From NCBI GenBank assembly GCA_039654915.1, contig CM077599.1, forward strand, positions 4,590,501 through 4,654,500: a stretch of 64,000 nucleotides of DNA, read 5' to 3'. Positions 59,047 through 64,000 of this stretch are shown here, piece by piece (within the stretch, counting starts at the first letter, position 1; every line of letters begins with the position of its first letter). This DNA is from Aquilaria yunnanensis (lineage: Eukaryota > Streptophyta > Magnoliopsida > Malvales > Thymelaeaceae). Below the pieces are notes generated by a model. The model saw only the letters and a program-made list of their open reading frames with translations, was not told where the DNA came from and did no database searches. A program made the position numbers and the translations under genes.

Positions 59047-60839
59047 ATGTCGTCTTCGTCGGAATTTGCCGGGCAGAAACCGGAGAGGTTGCCGGAGCGG
59101 CCTAACTTCAACCAGACTTGTAGCTTGCTGAGTCAGTATCTTAAGGAGAAGGGTGGTTTTGGAGATCTCTCTCTCGGATTGACTTGCAACGTTGAAGCAA
59201 AGGGTAAGCTCTTCTTCGTTTTTCTTTTGACTTCCTTTTTCTTTTTGGTAATAGAAAAAAAAAAAAAAAAAGGGAACAGCTGAAGTGTTTCTGATATCTT
59301 TTGATGATATTTGATGAAATCTTAATTATGCTCATCCTATTTTGGTTTCGTTTTGGTCACTATTGTTAGAATCTAATCAGTACAGCAGTTTCAGAAGGAA
59401 GAGAAAAAACCCCTTGATTTGGTAACTTCAAATATTTGATCTAAAATGAGAAAATGTTATTTTGTGTGGGAAAGATTATAGTATTAACTCTATTCTTATT
59501 GTTCAATTTCATTCAAGCTTTTGATTGGAAAGAAGGAAGGAAAGTAAAAACACTCCCATTTTTGACTTGCCCCACCCTTGCTTGCATACCCCTTTGTTCT
59601 CTACCTGATAAGATAAATTGCCATTCGAATAGGTTAGAAGCTTCTATGTTGCTAATTCAAACGTGCCCGAATGGCAACAAGATCTTTTCGTTATAGTCTC
59701 TACTTAGTTATAGGTAGTTGATTGCAAAGCCTCAAACTTTACAGCTTTACCTGAAGGCATTCCAGTATAAATGGGAACAGAGTGGTTCCTTGTCGCTCAA
59801 CTATCAATTGTAGTTACTAGTTGTTATGTTTGAGAGAGTAGAGACTGATGTTTTTTGTTGGGTACGGATATGGTGCAGGCGTACCAGAGACAACTACCAT
59901 GGATTTGTTTCCAGTGTCAGGCAAAAGCAATTCAGCTCCTAGGAATTTGAAGGCCATGGACTTGTTTCCCCAGCAAGCTGGTTTCTCATCATCTGTCTTG
60001 GACAATGAATGTCTCAAAGTCACAGATCCTACGTGAGTTCATTTGGTTGTTGAATTTCCACTTAACCTCACATATATGTGTAGATGGCGTGCGAAATGTA
60101 ACGCAACTTTGATTGCTTAAGGGGTTGTTATGGTTTTTGCAGGGCAAACAAGCCTCCATTGGTGCAGCAGCCTCAGGCTGCACAACCAATGACCATGTTC
60201 TACAATGGGCAAGTGATTGTGTTTGATGGTATTGTGACTGAGAAAGCGAAGGAAATCATGGAGTTTGCCATGGGTTGTACCCATGGCAGCAACTGCTTTC
60301 CTTGTCCATCCAAGACTGGCAACACAAATTTACCTTCTACCATGGCTAGTGGTTCAGCTGTTACTTCCTCCAACGTTGCCCCAAAAGTTGGAAACAACGT
60401 GACCTGTGAACCTATGCAATCTGTGCCAAGATCCATTGCTGGTGGTGAGTGTTTTCTTTCTAACATTTGGCTTCTTAACTAGTGAGGGGAAGGAAAAAAT
60501 TGTCATTGATGCTGATTTTCCATTGAGACGTTCTGTTCTGTGTGAGTGATCTGATCGGTCTTGCCAATTGCAGATTTACCCATTGCAAGGAGGGCTTCAG
60601 TCCAACGGTTCCTCGAGAAGAGAAAGGATAGGTAAGCACACTGGATATACAATTTAGGATCCTTGATCAAAGCTTCTACTTCAACCTGAATTGGTGAACT
60701 TATGTTGCTCTTTATGTTCTGGCAATTGAACAGGATCTCTGCAAAAGCTCCTTACCAGACTGGTAGCGCTTCAGAATTTCCTTCCAAGTCGGTTGAAAGC
60801 AAATCATCACTCGGTTTAGCTGCGCTGCCCCAGAATTAG
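59047..60839 (+). CDS. Jasmonate ZIM-domain repressor, JAZ1/TIFY10 type
   Basis: Five predicted exons: 59047-59203, 59879-60032, 60143-60444, 60574-60631 and 60734-60839, all GT-AG and in phase, giving 258 amino acids. JAZ proteins bind MYC transcription factors in the nucleus and block jasmonate responses until COI1 binds them with jasmonoyl-isoleucine and they are degraded. Seen: an N-terminal FNQTCSLLSQYLKEKGGFGDL segment equivalent to the JAZ1 cryptic MYC-interaction region (residues 21-41), LSLGL (41-45) matching the LxLxL EAR consensus, a ZIM domain with TMFYNG at 121-126 in place of TIFYxG, and a Jas motif at 206-232 with degron LPIARR and X5PY end. The Jas motif is split by intron 4, as in other JAZ genes. 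ATG 59047 opens the frame with the usual MSSSS-type start. Confidence 0.96.
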
Positions 60840-61135
60840 CTTCTGTTTATGAAGCTCTATTTGATGAGCACTTGTTGTTCTAAGCATGATGTTTGTTTGG
60901 AAGTTTTTTTCTTTCGTCCAGCAGGTTTTTACTCCTTACAAATCCATCCAGCTAGTCTGGTAGCATATTTAATTTTAGGATTTTAGCTCTGACGAGCTTA
61001 GTTGTGGTGGCGTTTTAGGTCCTAACTCTGGACCAGAACTCACCCTTGGCTAGAACTTTGGCCAAGGAAAAGAACTCCAATATTATGTAACTAGTATTAA
61101 TTTCATTTTATGTATTCTTTCCCTTGTATCCAATA
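60840..61135 (+). other. 3' untranslated region of the JAZ gene
   Basis: After the TAG at 60837-60839 a T-rich, gene-like segment runs to about 61135. TATTATGTAA and CCAATAATCAA near 61082 and 61131 could serve in 3' processing. The exact end is inferred. Confidence 0.4.
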
Positions 61136-61583
61136 ATCAATCGTATTAGGCATGATCCTAGTTCCCATTTTCTTTTTTCTCGGTTAGGCAGACCCCTGGA
61201 AGGACAGGCAGGCATGCCTACTTTTATGCTCAAATTGTCTCACGTCAATCTGATTTTACAAGTGATTGATACATGTTTGTATATAATTTTCTTTTTACCA
61301 AACCAAAGCGAGTTCGTCTTACCTATTTTTAAATACCAGAAAAATTACACTGATATAATCAGTATTAACTTAATGATCCTCTTTTTTCTTTTTTAACCCT
61401 CAAAATCTGAGGACCCCAACCCATTTTGTGGATAAAAAAAAAAAGGTGTAAGTAGCAATAATTAAATAAGAAATGAGCCACATTTTTCGTTAGGACGCGT
61501 ATTGGAAGGTGGGAACTTGAAGGGCAAACGTGACATCCACGAATGAGTGAATGAATGAAAGGAAATTGGAAACGACAGTTTGA
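61136..61583. other. Intergenic, no feature seen
   Basis: No gene or repeat was recognised. Confidence 0.45.
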
Positions 61584-62161
61584 GAGAAAATTACATAAAT
61601 GATCCCTAACCTTTAACTATTGTTTCGTTTTAGTGTCTAACCTATTGAATATTCTGTTTTGGTTCTAAACCTATTAAAAAGTTTTTTTTTGTCCTAAATC
61701 TATTAAAAACATTTCATTTTCATTCCCATTGGATGAAATATGTTAAAATAAAATATTCGTCTGATAAAAACTTTTAGATCATAATTTAATAACTATCTCA
61801 CTATAAATTTAGCTTGTATAATAATTTTTTTATAGTTAATAGAACATTCAAATCATCTTTTTTTTTTTCTTTCTATAAATCAAACTTATTTTATTCAGGA
61901 AAAAAATTTTAATTTAAATTCTCTATTAGCTATAAAAAAGTATTAAACTATTTAAATTTATTAAAAAATAATTACCGAATATTTAAATTAGAATTTGAAA
62001 AACTTATGTCAAACAGCTATTCTATGTTAATGAATTTTTTTTGTGAGGGACTAAAATGAAACAATTTTTAATAAATTTAAGATTAAAATAAAATATTTAA
62101 TAGATTAGGGACTAAAATAAAATGACAATTAAAGGTTAGAGACTATTCACACAAATTATTC
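61584..62161. mobile_element. Probable TIR MITE downstream of the JAZ gene
   Basis: The left end (ATGATCCCTAACCTTTAACT, then GTTTTAGTGTCTAACCTATT) and the reverse complement of the right end (ATAGTCTCTAACCTTTAATT, then ATTTTAGTCCCTAATCTATT) match over about 90 bp. The outermost bases are GA-rich and no clear target duplication was found (best 6 of 9). No coding region is present. Confidence 0.65.
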
Positions 62162-63748
62162 AATAGTTTAAAAACCAACTTGTATTTGAGTAATGAAGGG
62201 GAGAGAAGCAACGTATGAAATGAAGGCCACATGCACAGGTCAAAAAAGCGAAAGTTAGGTGCCTTGTCTGTTTTTGGTGGTATACTGTATAACATTGTAA
62301 AGCTACTATTTCTGTATAGCATTCAAAATTCTGAAGTGGAATCTAAAACCCGCACGTTCTTCATGACCAACCCCGTGATTTTATTCATAAAAACAAATTA
62401 AGACTTGGTCAATAATTATTTTCTTTTTGTTTTATTTTGGTTATGTAACTTGTGAGCACTAGTAATAAGTCTTCAATATATATTTATAAAAAAAAAAAAA
62501 CGTGTTCCATATATACAGTAACACTTCTGATGTCAATATTTGAGTTTTCCAAAGGTGCGCATGGGTAGAGTTGGGTCCGGCTTTTAGTAGAATTAAATTA
62601 ATCCAAAATAATGATAGATCTAAAAAAATATAACATAATATGAGAATAGAACAAAATAAGAACCATGGTTTTAGGCTTTTTTTTTTTGTTTTGGTTCTCC
62701 TTTTTTTTTAGTTTCTAACAAAATTTTAATCCAAAACATGTTACTCCAACAAATTAATGTATTTAGAACCTGACAAACCAAACTCCCACCTTCACCTTCT
62801 CAATGGCAGACTAGGCACCTAACACATTTTTGCTTTTATCCTTAGACCCGGTAGTAATTCACCGGTTCTGCCACTAGTCAGGTTCACAACTCATTTCACT
62901 CTCCCTTGCACATGTCATTCTCATTATTCTCCAAGAAAGCAGCTCGTCACACTACTTTTCAATAACTCATTGCTCCTCATCAATTATTTAATACAAATGC
63001 TCCAGTTTCGTCTTAATCACCGTCCCAAGTCATCGTTGGAAGAGCAACCTCATCCTCATCCAAGTCCAATGCCTTTACCTCTTGTGGCCCCAACTATGCC
63101 TATTAACCCCAATAGGTTCATTAGCTTTGATTACAAGCATAGATTGAGGCCGAACTGGGTTGCCTAAGTAAGATTGAGAAAGTTATAATTATGTTTTCAT
63201 CCAAAAGACTTAAACACCTTCAAAATATAATTTTCAATACATAAATACATGGGCAATTCAATAATATCATAAATCTTATAGAATATTCATTCATATATCT
63301 TTGATTTCGGTTCCAACTTAGAATAGTTCCTTATAAAACTAAAACCAATCCCAAAATTAATGGCCTTTTCAACTGTGGAACAAACTCGCGATCTATGATC
63401 CATTTGCCACCGTTAATGTGATTCGGGTTTAACTCAGATTTACTTAACCCATGCATATGCATGGTATTAGCCATCTAATAAAAACCTCATTTTCCAACTT
63501 GGTGATCAACTTTACTATTACGAGATTAGTTTCGAGCTATAAAAAGTTCTGTTAAAATACATAATTGCACATTATTGATGGTGGTGAGAAAAAGAAATGT
63601 GAGGGTTGGGTCGGCCTGGCTTGGGCCATGAAGGATGGAGGAAGAAACGTGGAATGAGAAAAGTCTAATTTATTTAATGGCATCAAATAAGGAATAACGC
63701 GGCGTATTAAAAGGAAGTGGGATTGTGGGAGGCTACCATCATTTGACC
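62162..63748. other. Intergenic, no gene recognised
   Basis: AT-rich with short frames (62970-63167, 63552-63773) lacking recognisable domains. No border pair was found. Confidence 0.45.
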
Positions 63749-64000
63749 TAGGAGTGTTATCGAGCTGAGCCAAGCCTGAACCCCTCGGGCTCGAGCTTGG
63801 CTCATTTCACTCTGAGGGGTGCTCGGGCTCAGGCTCGACTAGCTCAAAGAAATTATGCTTGAGTTCAACTTGGGATAGTGCTCGAGCTTGATTCAAACAT
63901 TTGAGAGGTCGTAAAACCTATTAAAAAGCTCGATGTGTAAGCTCAATTCTCAAGCTCGAGCTCAATTAGGCATACTTAAGCTCAAACTCGAGCAGCTCAC
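63749..64000 (+). mobile_element. hAT-type MITE, cut by the window end
   Basis: It starts TAGGAGTGTTATCGAGC and continues with dense GCTCGAG, GAGCTTG and GCTCAA words, a pattern common in plant hAT MITEs. The right end lies outside the window, so length and target duplication cannot be checked. Confidence 0.5.

Overview
The window is nuclear DNA from a flowering plant, most likely a eudicot. It is AT-rich, its genes have canonical GT-AG introns, it carries a jasmonate ZIM-domain (JAZ/TIFY) gene, and it is full of plant DNA transposons (CACTA, Mutator-like, hAT and Stowaway MITEs). The species cannot be named from the sequence. I see no bacterial, organellar or viral gene, no CRISPR array, and no tRNA or rRNA gene.

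Only two ordinary, apparently intact host genes were found, both on the + strand. The first (6422-11310, five exons, 496 codons) encodes a membrane-anchored glycoside hydrolase family 28 (polygalacturonase-like) protein. The second (59047-60839, five exons, 258 codons) encodes a JAZ1/TIFY10-type jasmonate repressor. Both have a transposon with a clear target-site duplication directly upstream.

Most of the rest is layered transposable elements. From left to right: a hAT-like MITE with a Stowaway inside it (1177-1977); an unresolved degenerate stretch; a Mutator-like element (MULE) abutting the polygalacturonase gene (5045-6291); a decayed LINE (12020-13690); two TIR-bounded regions, one holding a broken MAPKKK kinase fragment; nested hAT-like/TIR elements (18268-19735); degenerate repeats (19860-20540); a threefold diverged repeat (21960-23520); a 9.3 kb CACTA element with both transposase genes (24434-33714); more MULEs, one with a second CACTA element inserted in its terminal repeat (39172-43159); and a third CACTA element (46080-50324).

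The third CACTA element is the most interesting object. It keeps about 0.6 kb of one end of the 9.3 kb element, but its middle consists of exons and introns from three unrelated host genes: a MYST histone acetyltransferase chromo-barrel exon, an ankyrin-repeat exon, and the 3' half of a BSD-domain gene. They sit in the same orientation as the transposase genes. The MYST exon and the two BSD exons have compatible splice phases, so skipping the ankyrin segment would give a chimeric open frame of about 272 codons.

The 9.3 kb CACTA carries TNP2-like and TNPA-like genes whose predicted reading frames have no frameshift. They are broken only by four nonsense codons, each explainable by a C-to-T or G-to-A transition. 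It therefore looks recently silenced. Exon coordinates, element borders and duplications were read by eye; no alignment, splice predictor or database was run.
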